Assembly: GCA_016176605.1 (NCBI GenBank)
Contig: JACOWW010000002.1
Coordinates: forward strand, 250,846-314,845
DNA: 64,000 bases
Direction: 5' to 3'
DNA from: Candidatus Saccharimonadota bacterium
Lineage (GTDB): Bacteria > Patescibacteriota > Saccharimonadia > Saccharimonadales > UBA10212
Position 1 is the first letter of the stretch; each line of letters begins with the position of its first letter. This document shows positions 15,929 through 24,528 of the stretch, piece by piece. The position numbers and the translations under genes were made by a program. A model generated the notes under the pieces. The model worked only from the letters and a program-made list of their open reading frames with translations. It searched no databases and was not told the DNA's origin.

Positions 15929-16546
15929 TCATGATTTTGTTCCTTTTATCAACACGATGCCTTTTCGCGGACCTGGTACTGCGCCTTTGACGCCAATGAC
16001 CTGAAGATCTGTGTCGATAATGGCAACGCTGAGGTTCTTGGTCGTGACTTGCTCATGCCCCATCTGGCCGGCCATTTTTTTACCCGGGAAAATACGCTGC
16101 GGGAACATCGATCCAATTGAGCCGGGACGGCGGTAGCTGCGGCCACCGTGAGTCTTGCGGCCGCGGTGGAAGTTATGGCGCTTGATTGTCCCAGCAAAAC
16201 CTTTGCCTTTACTAACGCCGGTAACACTAACTATGTCACCTACTTCAAAAGAATCGGCGGCCAATTGGTCGCCGACGTCTTTTTCAATTTCTTCGTCACC
16301 TGTAATGCGGAATTCGCGGACAATCTTCGGCGACTGCTTTGAGGCTTTAAAATGACCAGCTTGGGGTTTAGCTGGTCGTTTGTTGGTCTCGAAACCAAGT
16401 TGGAGGGCGCGGTAACCGTCTGTGTCTGTATTCTTAAGCTGGGTGACTACATTGGGGCTGGCAGAGAGTAAAGTCACAGGCGTAGCCGCACCCTTTTCGT
16501 CCAGAATGCTGGTCATGCCTAATTTTCGCGTGATTAGTGCTTTCAC
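15929..16546 (-). CDS. rplC: 50S ribosomal protein uL3
   Basis: uL3 initiates 50S assembly and reaches the peptidyl-transferase centre. KALITRKLGMTSILDEKG, the central extension with the HGGRSYRRPGSIGSMFPQRIFPGKKMAGQMG block, and the C-terminal barrel are present. The start is GTG, with AAGGGG 10 nt upstream. It is the first gene after a strong promoter and begins the block rplC to rplM. rpsJ, normally adjacent, is separated by an aminopeptidase gene. Confidence 0.97.
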   Translation of the reverse strand: MKALITRKLGMTSILDEKGAATPVTLLSASPNVVTQLKNTDTDGYRALQLGFETNKRPAKPQAGHFKASKQSPKIVREFRITGDEEIEKDVGDQLAADSFEVGDIVSVTGVSKGKGFAGTIKRHNFHRGRKTHGGRSYRRPGSIGSMFPQRIFPGKKMAGQMGHEQVTTKNLSVAIIDTDLQVIGVKGAVPGPRKGIVLIKGTKS

Positions 16547-16598
16547 TAACGGATAGCCCCTTATAGTTATTGATGGTTAATACTAGCTTCATATTTAC

Positions 16599-16631
16599 GC
16601 TGAAATACGCCTCGGCGGTTTTGATTTCAGC
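16599..16631 (-). promoter_or_regulatory. Hairpin in the rplC leader
   Basis: GCTGAAAT and ATTTCAGC form an 8-bp outer stem, with CGCC/GGCG inside. It lies between the rplC promoter and start in a ~120-nt leader, a plausible site for autoregulation by a ribosomal protein. No known leader family was matched. Confidence 0.5.
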
Positions 16632-16676
16632 TCGCAAACCAAACCAAAACCCAGCTCCGTATGCTGTATCCGTAAC

Positions 16677-16706
16677 AGATTATCACAAAACGAATTCCCC
16701 AGTCAA
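16677..16706 (-). promoter_or_regulatory. Promoter of the rplC operon
   Basis: TTGACT (16701-16706) and TAATCT (16677-16682) are separated by 18 nt. This is the best sigma70-type match in the 560-nt gap between pepM29 and rplC, and it points at rplC. Confidence 0.7.
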
Positions 16707-16756
16707 GGTGTAGACGATTCTACAATAAAGGGGATTTGCAAAATAAGTTGTGTCAA

Positions 16757-16915
16757 CCCGGAAGTAGACTTTCGAGTCAGCTCGCCACCTTCATGAGCGA
16801 TTTATTCGACATTATTGCTCATATAACTATCTACGATTTTACAGATTGCGCTAGACATTCTGACGAGCTGAAGGTTTCATGCTAAGTCGAATAATCTCGA
16901 AAGCTCACTTCCGGG
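16757..16915. mobile_element. 159-bp element with 20-bp terminal inverted repeats (MITE-like or structured RNA)
   Basis: The ends CCCGGAAGTAGACTTTCGAG and CTCGAAAGCTCACTTCCGGG are inverted repeats matching at 17 of 20 positions. The element is flanked on both sides by TCAA, like a 4-bp target-site duplication. It has no ORF. Inside, TCAGCTCG/CGAGCTGA and TTATTCGAC/GTCGAATAA are mutually exclusive or pseudoknotting helices, and ATGAGC/GCTCAT forms a third. It could therefore be a MITE or a folded RNA. TTGACC-17-GATTAT at its right edge could transcribe it on the minus strand. Confidence 0.5.
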
Positions 16916-17026
16916 TCAATCCGCTGTAAATATTACAAACTATATTGTGAACTAGCCGTTTCTATATTATCATTTTTCACAGATTTTCACGCATCTGTAA
17001 AAAGTCTTTTCACATACCTTTTCATG

Positions 17027-17068
17027 AATACCACGCTTTTGGTCCGATCGGACATATATCATGGTATT
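17027..17068. repeat. GGTCCGATCGGAC hairpin repeat, copy 1
   Basis: AATACCA and TGGTATT enclose the 12-nt palindrome GTCCGATCGGAC. Copy 2 at 38020 shares most of the sequence. This copy lies 42 nt past the pepM29 stop. The 16920-17026 stretch otherwise shows only AT-rich sequence and a small ACAGAT/ATCTGT hairpin. Confidence 0.75.
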
Positions 17069-17109
17069 AGGGTCTATAAACCTATAACCCTCTCGCCCTA
17101 TACCCTGTT

Positions 17110-18321
17110 CTATATGGTGAATTGGCCGTTTTGGTAAATTACCTGCTTTTTGCCACCCGCTAAGGTGGCGGTCACGGTTCGGTCAGTCGTCGAAATCATG
17201 TCGACGTGGATAGCCGACTCATTGTAGCCCAGCCTTCGGAATGTCGATTTAGGCACTCCCCTAGTGCCGGGTGTATATGTGTCAGTGTACGATTTGCCAA
17301 CTGCCAGGTGGGTGTTGCCATACGGCCCGCCCATATTTTCGTCGAACAGCGTGTCGGCCATAAATTTTGTAATACGGCTTAGACGTTTATCTGTTAAGGA
17401 GAATTCACCTATCTGTGAAGCGCCCTTATCGGTAGTCAGCATTTCTATCAAAAATTTTTCATTCTTAGTTGCCGATGACTTTACAACTCGTCCATTCTTG
17501 AAGTGCAGTTTTATTCCTTTAACTTTTGGTCCGTAGTAATAAAGTGGCTGGTTAAAACGGATCCAGCCTTCGGTACCGCGCCAATCTGGAGAAGTGTAGA
17601 TCTCGAAGCTAGGGATGTTGCGTCCGCCACCGCCCAACCAGCGACGATTTTCACCGAGTGTCATGAGAAGATCAACATCTTCTCCCCGTATGTGTAAATC
17701 CTTTACTTTAAGCTCGGTTAACTTCTTGGCAACCCTCTCGACCTCTTTGCTAATTTTTCGCCACTCGGCGATAGGGTTCGGCTTATCTAAATAACAAGCA
17801 TTTATAATCTGTCCCCAGTATTCCTCTAAGCTGAGGTCAGCTTCTTTAGCCATAGACGGTGTACCGTATAGTCCTAGTGTCCAAGTGTATTGGCCTTCAT
17901 TTTCTTTTTTGTCGAGCCACTCGGAGAGTTTTTTACGGCTTTTTTGGGCCAGCATAATCTTCTTGGGATCGACCTTGTCAAGCTCATGAATATCGTAATC
18001 AGCTATAACCGCAATCCGGTGATCTACTACTTTTACCAAACCTCGATAGTAAGGCGCCGGAAAATGAGTTAATTGCTTGTCCGAAGCATGGTCGTAAAAG
18101 TAGCGGCCAAAGCCGTCCATATCATCGCCAAGCGAACTGATTATATGGCCACCGCAGTCAAATATTTCTTTCTTAAGTGCTCGATAAAAAGGTAGAGCTG
18201 AGAGTGGTGTCTGCAGATAGACAAGCTCACCTTTTTTAAGGCCTGTTCCGCCGCCTAGCGCATAATTAACCAAAAGGTCGGCATACTTGTCAAGAATCTC
18301 CTGTGGTGGCCTATAGCTCAT
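17110..18321 (-). CDS. Family M29 aminopeptidase
   Basis: This 403-residue protein resembles the M29 metal-dependent aminopeptidases (AmpS/PepS type), cytosolic enzymes that trim N-terminal residues from peptides. Likely metal ligands lie in the second half: Glu in IPSFEIYTSP and IGEFSL, His and Tyr in GNTHLAVGKSYTDTY, and His-Asp in AIHVDMI. The ATG at 18321 is used rather than TTG 18330. No Shine-Dalgarno is present, and a TATAAT ends 11 nt upstream, so the mRNA may be nearly leaderless. It interrupts the usual rpsJ-rplC junction. Confidence 0.87.
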   Translation of the reverse strand: MSYRPPQEILDKYADLLVNYALGGGTGLKKGELVYLQTPLSALPFYRALKKEIFDCGGHIISSLGDDMDGFGRYFYDHASDKQLTHFPAPYYRGLVKVVDHRIAVIADYDIHELDKVDPKKIMLAQKSRKKLSEWLDKKENEGQYTWTLGLYGTPSMAKEADLSLEEYWGQIINACYLDKPNPIAEWRKISKEVERVAKKLTELKVKDLHIRGEDVDLLMTLGENRRWLGGGGRNIPSFEIYTSPDWRGTEGWIRFNQPLYYYGPKVKGIKLHFKNGRVVKSSATKNEKFLIEMLTTDKGASQIGEFSLTDKRLSRITKFMADTLFDENMGGPYGNTHLAVGKSYTDTYTPGTRGVPKSTFRRLGYNESAIHVDMISTTDRTVTATLAGGKKQVIYQNGQFTI

Positions 18322-18391
18322 TCTAATCAATGATTATAAATCAGACTATCCGATTATTGACGTTAATTACAAATAATAAACCTAGAAGTGT

Positions 18392-18422
18392 CCCCAATAT
18401 TCGACGATCGTCGATTTTTGGG
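18392..18422. terminator. CGATCG-core palindrome after rpsJ
   Basis: CCCCAA and TTGGG flank the 14-nt palindrome TCGACGATCGTCGA, giving a long hairpin downstream of rpsJ and upstream of the pepM29 promoter. No U-tract follows. The position suggests 3'-end formation. Confidence 0.55.
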
Positions 18423-18517
18423 TATGTTTTGTGGTTATTACATCTATTCTTTTTGATTATTATTACCCCTCTGTACTTAGTTTCCATAGAGGATCGAGCT
18501 TAGATTAGTGCAGACTG

Positions 18518-18853
18518 CTACATTTTTATTTCGGCATCACACCCTGCGGGTAGGCTGAGATTCATAAGGGAGTCGACTGTCTTGGGCGTGGGGTCACTAA
18601 TATCGATCAGGCGTTTGTGGACACGCATTTCAAACTGTTCCCGGCCTTTTTTGTAAACATGCGGGCTTTTTACAACTGTAAATGTACTTCTACGCGTCGG
18701 CAGAGGGATAGGTCCGGCGATAGTAGCGCCAGTACGCAGAGCCGTCTCCACGATTTGCTTAGCTGATTGGTCAATGACTTTATGATCATAAGCCTTTAGA
18801 CGGATCCTAATCCGCTGCTTTACTTCCGGCTCTTTTTTAGCTTCAGATGGCAT
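18518..18853 (-). CDS. rpsJ: 30S ribosomal protein uS10
   Basis: uS10 binds the 30S head and doubles as NusE in antitermination. [65 protein letters not shown] are diagnostic. The ATG lies inside the 3' end of the preceding unknown gene (11-nt overlap). Together with tuf this keeps the tuf-rpsJ order of many bacteria. Confidence 0.97.
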   Translation of the reverse strand: MPSEAKKEPEVKQRIRIRLKAYDHKVIDQSAKQIVETALRTGATIAGPIPLPTRRSTFTVVKSPHVYKKGREQFEMRVHKRLIDISDPTPKTVDSLMNLSLPAGCDAEIKM

Positions 18854-19184
18854 AACCCCTCGTTATCTCTAACCCTGAACCCTCAGCCGACATTCCGACA
18901 AGCTTTCTAAGATCGATAACACCTTCTAGGGCAGCTGTCTTAGCTTGACCGTCTATCTCTATAGCATTAAGTCCTGCCGTGTAATTACGACAGTGAACAT
19001 TTAAAAAAGATTGGGGTACTAGACCGTCAGCAAGTGAAGTTTCGACCATTATAATAGGTTTAGCTCGTAGTAACGCCAGCCTGCCGACAAATTCTGGCGC
19101 CTCAGCTGACGGCTCCCAAAAACTACGCTCAATACCCACCTTTCGCAGCCGGCGCTTAATTGGTTTTGTCGGGCCTAATTCCAT
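18843..19184 (-). CDS. Unknown small protein between tuf and rpsJ (x113)
   Basis: This 113-residue protein is not recognised. It has a basic start ([16 protein letters not shown]) and a mixed alpha/beta-looking body ([42 protein letters not shown]). It begins 4 nt after the tuf stop without a clear Shine-Dalgarno, suggesting reinitiation. It overlaps the rpsJ start by 11 nt, the same overlap as x84/rpsG and x89/fusA. Confidence 0.7.
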   Translation of the reverse strand: MELGPTKPIKRRLRKVGIERSFWEPSAEAPEFVGRLALLRAKPIIMVETSLADGLVPQSFLNVHCRNYTAGLNAIEIDGQAKTAALEGVIDLRKLVGMSAEGSGLEITRGYAI

Positions 19185-19188
19185 CTGT

Positions 19189-20370
19189 TTACTTTACGAT
19201 TTTGGTGACCACGCCGGCGCCAACCGTCCGTCCGCCTTCGCGGATAGCAAAACGCAGGCCGTTTTCCATGGCGATCGGTGACTGCAGCTTAACTTTAAAG
19301 GTCACGGTGTCACCAGGCATAACCATTTCTTTGTCGGCTGGCAGTTCGACTTCACCAGTTACGTCAGTTGTCCGGAAGTAAAACTGGGGTTTATAGCCCT
19401 TGAAAAATGGTGTGTGGCGGCCACCTTCCTCCTTGGTTAGAATGTAGACTTCACTGTCAAATTCAGTGTGAGGAGTTATGGTCCCCGGCTTGGCCAGAAC
19501 CTGGCCGCGCTCGATGTCGTCGCGTTCAATACCGCGCAGCAAAATTCCGACGTTGTCGCCAGCTTGACCCTGATCCAGATTTTTCTTAAACATCTCCACG
19601 CCAGTTACAACACTCTTCTTAGTTGGGCGAATGCCGACGATTTCGATTTCTTCGTTAACTTTGACTACTCCAGTTTCAACCCGTCCCGTAGCAACGGTGC
19701 CGCGGCCCTTGATGGAGAAAACGTCCTCAATGGCCAGCATGAACGGCTTGTCCAGATCGCGCTTGGGCTCTGGGATGTAGTCGTCCATAGCTTTCAAAAG
19801 CTCCATAATGGTGTCTTCGCTAGGCCCATCGCCTTCCAAAGCTTTGGTAGCCGAACCTTTGACAATCGGTGCATTTTCATCGAACTCGTATTTTTTGAGC
19901 AGTTCGCGAACATCGGCCTCAACCAGCTCAACCAGCTCAGGATCAGCCAAGTCCATTTTGTTAAGGTAGACCAGGATTGACGGCACGCCAACCTGCTTGG
20001 CCAGCAGGACGTGCTCGCGGGTTTGGGGCATGGGGCCGTCGGCGGCTGATACAACCAATATCGCACCATCAATCTGGGCGGCGCCAGTAATCATGTTCTT
20101 AATGTAGTCAGCGTGGCCCGGCATGTCGACGTGGGCGTAGTGGCGCTTCTGCGTTTCGTACTCTTGGTGTGAAGTCGCAATTGTAATACCGCGGGCTTTT
20201 TCCTCTGGAGCATTGTCAATTTGGTCGTAGCTAATCGGTTTATTGATGTCACTAGGCAACTTTTTTGCCAGTACATGCGTGATAGCTGCCGTAAGAGTAG
20301 TTTTCCCATGGTCAACATGTCCCATAGTCCCGACGTTTAGGTGCGGCTTGCTGCGATCAAAATCTGCCAT
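19189..20370 (-). CDS. tuf: Elongation factor Tu
   Basis: EF-Tu delivers aminoacyl-tRNA to the ribosome. The G1 motif is GHVDHGKT, G3 is DMPGH (usually DCPGH), G4 is NKMD (usually NKCD) and G5 follows (GSATKAL). Domains 2 and 3 are complete to VTKIVK. The 393-residue protein contains no cysteine. A good Shine-Dalgarno (AAGGAG) and a strong promoter upstream fit high expression. Confidence 0.98.
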   Translation of the reverse strand: MADFDRSKPHLNVGTMGHVDHGKTTLTAAITHVLAKKLPSDINKPISYDQIDNAPEEKARGITIATSHQEYETQKRHYAHVDMPGHADYIKNMITGAAQIDGAILVVSAADGPMPQTREHVLLAKQVGVPSILVYLNKMDLADPELVELVEADVRELLKKYEFDENAPIVKGSATKALEGDGPSEDTIMELLKAMDDYIPEPKRDLDKPFMLAIEDVFSIKGRGTVATGRVETGVVKVNEEIEIVGIRPTKKSVVTGVEMFKKNLDQGQAGDNVGILLRGIERDDIERGQVLAKPGTITPHTEFDSEVYILTKEEGGRHTPFFKGYKPQFYFRTTDVTGEVELPADKEMVMPGDTVTFKVKLQSPIAMENGLRFAIREGGRTVGAGVVTKIVK

Positions 20371-20444
20371 AAAAGGTTAACTCCTTATATATTAGTTGTC
20401 ATTTTAGCATGGTAAGCAATAGCCACCTATGCGATTACCGGCAC

Positions 20445-20474
20445 ATTATAGAGGAATACTAGTTATATTGTAAA
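20445..20474 (-). promoter_or_regulatory. Promoter of tuf
   Basis: TTTACA (20469-20474) and TATAAT (20445-20450) are separated by 18 nt. The -35 begins 3 nt after the fabD-like stop. A leader of about 65 nt and the AAGGAG Shine-Dalgarno follow. Confidence 0.75.
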
Positions 20475-20477
20475 GAG

Positions 20478-21470
20478 TTAACTTTCCTGCTTTTCGGGCA
20501 TCGCACTGATAACCTTTATTATTTTGACCATGCCATCAAAATCTTCAAGAACAAGATCTGATAATACCGGTCTTGGCCCAACCTGTATGAAATTAGTTAC
20601 CCCATCATTGATAAGTCTTTCGGTCCCTTTGGAGAAAAGCACTTTGCCGATGAGTTGGCCAGTTAAATAATCCGATAAATTATCTACCCCGAGTTCGTCT
20701 AAATATAGCCCGTTATTTAGCATAATGTCGAACCGAGGGGCTCCGTACTCTAATGAGTTAGCCACTTTTTTAAACCTACGCTTCGCCGGGACCATATGAT
20801 AAGGTGAATGAAATGCCCCCGCTATGCGACTTCGACTAATCCGAGCATCCTTCAGGTCCGCGACAAGTCGAGCTCTATCACTGATATGTTTTTTGGCAAG
20901 CATTATTAAATCCTCATCTCCTGACAACATGTGTTGAAGCTTCGTATTAAAATTCGTTATATATAATCTGCCAGTTTTCAATAGTTCAGCTAGCTCTTTT
21001 TCTAACTGTTCTATATTCATCCCTTGCGCTCTGGCCATCATGCCGGGTCTATTAGAGTTGGCTTTCGCAGTCGCAGCGCCGCGAGCCTTAATTAACTTGA
21101 ACATTCCTTCTACTGTTATTACTTCCGCCATAGCCAGGAGTGGGATTTCGCCCATGCTATGACCTTCGCCTGCATCAAACTGTATTCCGAGTTCTTGAAG
21201 GTAAATGAAATCTGCCAGATAAGCCGCCGATAGCACCGGTTGCGCGACTTCGGTTTTTCCTAATTCCTGACTAAGATCCCCGAAGCATACAGCAACAAGG
21301 TCAATTTTCGTAATCTTACTACCCACTTCGAATACCCTTCGGGCTCTATCTGAGTTTTCGTAGGCTTCCTGGGCCATACCCTTTTCGCCGCTCCCTTGGC
21401 CGGGAACGAGTAGCCCTAGCCCATTATTCCTAAACCGAATCGTACCTTCTGAATGTGCCCTGTTTATCAC
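20478..21470 (-). CDS. FabD-like acyltransferase (orphan)
   Basis: The fold resembles malonyl-CoA:ACP transacylase. Visible motifs are the oxyanion GQGS (family GQGSQ), the nucleophile elbow GHSMGE with catalytic Ser, Arg in the IKARG segment, and the catalytic His in GAFHSPYH. Length (~330) is near the family's ~310. No other fatty-acid synthesis gene is in the window, and CPR genomes usually lack the pathway, so the substrate is unknown. The GTG start has no clean Shine-Dalgarno, and TATAGT lies 9 nt before it. Confidence 0.78.
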   Translation of the reverse strand: MINRAHSEGTIRFRNNGLGLLVPGQGSGEKGMAQEAYENSDRARRVFEVGSKITKIDLVAVCFGDLSQELGKTEVAQPVLSAAYLADFIYLQELGIQFDAGEGHSMGEIPLLAMAEVITVEGMFKLIKARGAATAKANSNRPGMMARAQGMNIEQLEKELAELLKTGRLYITNFNTKLQHMLSGDEDLIMLAKKHISDRARLVADLKDARISRSRIAGAFHSPYHMVPAKRRFKKVANSLEYGAPRFDIMLNNGLYLDELGVDNLSDYLTGQLIGKVLFSKGTERLINDGVTNFIQVGPRPVLSDLVLEDFDGMVKIIKVISAMPEKQES

Positions 21471-21548
21471 TTCCGATATACTATAACACCTTTTTTAGTG
21501 TTGTCTATGATACTAAAGCCCCACCCCAGAACTTGGGGATAAAATATT

Positions 21549-22589
21549 TCAGTGTTTGTCAAATTCGCGGAGGACTTTACGGTAGGCCCGAAGATATTGA
21601 CGGGTCATTCGTTTGTAGTTAAAGAGTTTCCGCGCCCGTTTAGTAACGTAAGCTCGGTCGATATTAAAAACCTCATCTATCTTGTGATAACCTTCCACGA
21701 AATCTTCGACAAGCAAACCAGATTTTCCATGCTCGATTAACTCGGGCATAGAGGCTCGATTAATAGCCATAGTCGGCGTGCCGCAATAGGCAGCTTCGAT
21801 TACTGTTAGCCCAAAGGGCTCACGACGACCCAGTAGTGGGTGCAAATTACAGCGGGCATTACTTGCCAGGTCTATTTTTTCGGCCATGCCTATTTCACCA
21901 AGGAATTCAACTAGTGGGTGTTTGAGGTATGGTTTGATCTGATTTTTGAAATAATCATAACCGGAGAGATCAACTTTTCCAGCTAGCTTTATTCTCATGC
22001 CCAATGCCAATGCTAGCTGAATGGCTAGATGCGGTGATTTATCCATATCAAACCGTCCGAAAAAACATAGGTAATTTTCCGGTGCCCCAACAAATGGAAA
22101 TTCATTTGGATCTAAGCCATTGTAGACAACGCCAGCATACTTTAAGCTGGGGAAAGCGGCTTGTTGGTTTTTAGAAATGCTTATAAAAAACTGGTCTTGT
22201 CTCTCTTGAAAGTAAGCCATATTTTCAAAACCAATATGGCCATGAATAGTTGTGACGCCTGGGAAAAGTGAAAAATCTTTTAGATCAAGGTCGTGGGAAT
22301 GGATGATATCGACCAAGGGTGCTAGTTTCTCAAGCTCTTGCTTGGTTTTGCGCAGGGCTTGTCTAACCGCTAAGCGATAGCCGGATGTTAGTTTTTTGGG
22401 AAACGATAATGACCTTTCGCAAATAGGGACTAGTTCGCAGTCAATTTTCGAATCAGCCGCTGCCAGTAAAACTGGTTCGTGGCCTAACTCTTTAAGACCT
22501 TTAATCTGATAGTAAATAACTCTTTCGGTGCCCCCGTATTTGCTAGGTGGAACCGGGTAATAAGGATTCCCGACGATGGCTACTTTCAT
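21549..22589 (-). CDS. GT4-family glycosyltransferase
   Basis: This 346-residue GT-B protein has N-terminal MKVAIVGNPYYPVPPSKYGGTERVIYYQIKGL, the donor-domain CFFGRFDMDKSPHLAIQLAL and the EPFGLTVIEAAYCGTPT signature with its conserved Glu pair. That is typical of glycosyltransferase family 4, which uses nucleotide-sugars. It is followed (upstream in transcription) by a debranching-enzyme-like gene, so storage glucan, trehalose or envelope glycan metabolism is likely. The acceptor is unknown. A GGAGGC Shine-Dalgarno lies in a hairpin. Confidence 0.85.
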   Translation of the reverse strand: MKVAIVGNPYYPVPPSKYGGTERVIYYQIKGLKELGHEPVLLAAADSKIDCELVPICERSLSFPKKLTSGYRLAVRQALRKTKQELEKLAPLVDIIHSHDLDLKDFSLFPGVTTIHGHIGFENMAYFQERQDQFFISISKNQQAAFPSLKYAGVVYNGLDPNEFPFVGAPENYLCFFGRFDMDKSPHLAIQLALALGMRIKLAGKVDLSGYDYFKNQIKPYLKHPLVEFLGEIGMAEKIDLASNARCNLHPLLGRREPFGLTVIEAAYCGTPTMAINRASMPELIEHGKSGLLVEDFVEGYHKIDEVFNIDRAYVTKRARKLFNYKRMTRQYLRAYRKVLREFDKH

Positions 22590-22594
22590 CTAAC

Positions 22595-22609
22595 GCCTCC
22601 TTCGGAGGC
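22595..22609 (-). promoter_or_regulatory. Shine-Dalgarno hairpin of the GT4 gene
   Basis: It is the same GCCTCC-GAA-GGAGGC element found at rplD, with the GGAGG paired in the stem. Confidence 0.7.
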
Positions 22610-22797
22610 AAAATTCAAAAACCAAACATCGAACACCAAAGATGCATCAAACACCAAGCACCAAAATTTGAACTTTGTGGCTTGAATTTTATTTGAACTT
22701 TGAATTTTGTCTTCGACTCTGAGGGATGAGCCCTCAGGCTCAGACTCGAATGAGAAGTTTGAAGTTTGAACCTCACCTTTTTGGGTTCTAACGGGAT
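22610..22797. repeat. Degenerate spacer repeat, AAACACCAAGCACC/TTTGAACTTTGAATT type
   Basis: The gap between the GT4 and hydrolase genes has CAAACACCAAGCACCAAA words on one side and TTTGAACTTTGAATTTT words on the other. The 39-bp palindrome copy 2 is embedded in it. Confidence 0.65.
22712..22750. repeat. 39-bp palindromic repeat, copy 2
   Basis: It begins TTCGACTCTGAGGGATGAG and is the exact reverse complement of copy 1 at 3764-3802. Perfect identity over 39 bp at a distance of 19 kb points to recent spread or strong constraint. Confidence 0.85.
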
Positions 22798-24327
22798 TCA
22801 TTTTGATCCCATTTTTAGTTCATAAGGGTAGTCCGGGTAGCGGGCGCTCAAGGCTTTAGCCCGAAGCCGCGCGACTTTAGGGATATGGATCAATACCTCA
22901 TCTTCTAACTCTGATTGCCACGGTTCTGGCCTTATGCGGCCAAGACGGATACCCGGTCGGCGGTCGGCCAATATTGCCAAAATAGCCGACACCGTCCAAG
23001 CTTGGATGCTTTCTGGTACATTAGTGCTTTTGACTAGTAGTGAATGGGTGTGGCGATGGGCATTAGAAGAGGCCCCAAGTACCCGGCCTCTGGGGTCGAC
23101 ATACAAAAATTCCGGATAGCCGCGGCTTTTACGCACTACATTCAGCAGGCGGTTTTCCAGCTGTTTAGCTAACTGGAGGAAGCCGTGCCGCCGCAGGCCC
23201 TTGCTAACATCGAATGTTTCTTTCGGCCAACTGACAAAGCTGCCGTGGTAATCCCAAAACGGAATGAGGTTAGCCTCGCTAAGCGCCCGGCTGCGTACAC
23301 CGGCGTCAGTCAAAAATTCAGTGCCCATGATATTCCGAATGACACCACTCACGTACATTTCTTTGACATCTTTAGCCAGGCCGTCAAAAAAGCCGCTGTT
23401 GAGCAGTGATGCCGGGTTGGCAGTCTGGGTTTCGATAATCCGTAAGTCGCCCTCCTGATCATAATCGACTCCAAGCGCAAAGTAGTTTCTGTCCGGCAGC
23501 CATAGCAGCTCAATTGTCCGGTCTCGAAGTTTCTGAGCTTTATTCTTGAATTCTTGTGAGCGTTGTGGAAACAACTCCGCTGATTCGATCAGGGCATCAT
23601 AGGCCAGGCCCTGGACTTCTATCGATGCCACCGGCCGCGAATGGTTAACGTAACGGCCGTTTTCATGGATGTAAAACTCATTTGAATCCTTCCAGACTTG
23701 GTTTTTTATACCTTCATCATTGTGAGCGTGGTATTCAATTAAACCGCTTTTTGAATGGGCCAGCTTATTCTCTAGCCAATCAAGGGCATCGACTAATATC
23801 TGCAGTAGCGGAGCTTCGCTGCCGTCATGGCGGGTAACTTTTCGAGTTAGAATTCTGGGCCCATAGAAGCTTACGTATTCATCCAGCGCCCGAATAAAAT
23901 GCGGGGTTGAATCGACGGAGCCGTAGTAGATAAGTTCTGATGTGTTGCCTCCCCACCTTTTACATAAGTCGTTAAATATTTGCAAGGGCATCCCGCTTAA
24001 ATGTCTGCCGTCAACAATTTTGCTGCGATATTCGTGAATTATTTTGCCAGGCTCTTCTTCGTTAGCGCTATGGTGCTTAGTCCCCTGTAAGGCGGCCAAA
24101 GTCAGTAAAATCCGCTTGACTAATTGCGGACGCAGAGTCATTAGATCTTCGGCAACTACTAGCGAATCGCGGCCGAATACTGCGCCTTTAAATAGCCTAT
24201 CGGAACTGGCATATACGCCTTTGTCGCTTTTAGATATAACAGTCCGCAGCGCTAAAACTGGTGGCAGCAGGATTTTTGGCTTGCGAATTAACTGCTCGAT
24301 TGCCCTATGAGCTATACCTTTAACCAT
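22798..24327 (-). CDS. Glycogen-debranching-like (alpha/alpha)6 glycoside hydrolase
   Basis: This ~509-residue protein resembles the C-terminal catalytic part of amylo-alpha-1,6-glucosidases. FGRDSLVVAEDLMTLRP, an acid-containing QVWKDSNEF, the SIEVQGLAYDALIESAE block and a late WDYHGSFVSWPKE segment are recognisable. It probably hydrolyses a glucan, working with the adjacent GT4. ATG 24327 is chosen over TTG 24330, and no clear Shine-Dalgarno is seen. The exact family is uncertain. Confidence 0.75.
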   Translation of the reverse strand: MVKGIAHRAIEQLIRKPKILLPPVLALRTVISKSDKGVYASSDRLFKGAVFGRDSLVVAEDLMTLRPQLVKRILLTLAALQGTKHHSANEEEPGKIIHEYRSKIVDGRHLSGMPLQIFNDLCKRWGGNTSELIYYGSVDSTPHFIRALDEYVSFYGPRILTRKVTRHDGSEAPLLQILVDALDWLENKLAHSKSGLIEYHAHNDEGIKNQVWKDSNEFYIHENGRYVNHSRPVASIEVQGLAYDALIESAELFPQRSQEFKNKAQKLRDRTIELLWLPDRNYFALGVDYDQEGDLRIIETQTANPASLLNSGFFDGLAKDVKEMYVSGVIRNIMGTEFLTDAGVRSRALSEANLIPFWDYHGSFVSWPKETFDVSKGLRRHGFLQLAKQLENRLLNVVRKSRGYPEFLYVDPRGRVLGASSNAHRHTHSLLVKSTNVPESIQAWTVSAILAILADRRPGIRLGRIRPEPWQSELEDEVLIHIPKVARLRAKALSARYPDYPYELKMGSK

Positions 24328-24470
24328 CAATGTCTAATTTACCACTTTGCATTATCTTTTTACCATTTTCCGTTTACCATACTTTTACCGTGATCCATTT
24401 CCCATGATCCGTGTGAATGGATAACGGTTAATGATTAACGTACGGTGAAAGGCAAATGGTGAACGGTGAA
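24328..24470. repeat. Degenerate spacer repeat, TTTACCATT/AACGG type
   Basis: Upstream of the hydrolase gene, TTTTACCATTTTCCG words are followed by GTGAACGGTGAACG words, as in the ribosomal gaps. Confidence 0.65.
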
Positions 24471-24472
24471 CG

Positions 24473-24528
24473 AAATTACTTGACCTGCCTATCCGCTGAA
24501 GCTTTAGCGTAGGAGGGTTAAGTAATTT
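24473..24528 (-). terminator. Two-part hairpin after fusA
   Basis: AAATTACTT pairs with AAGTAATTT. Inside, CCTA-CGCT pairs with AGCG-TAGG around an AAAGCTTC loop. It starts at the fusA stop codon. On the minus strand no long U-tract follows, but TTTTATTT flanks it on the plus side. It probably separates fusA from the hydrolase gene. Confidence 0.55.

Noticed and set aside
22586-22801. 71-residue ORF between the GT4 and hydrolase genes
   Set aside because: It is a translation of the degenerate spacer (KFWCLVFDASLVFDVW) plus the 39-bp hairpin.
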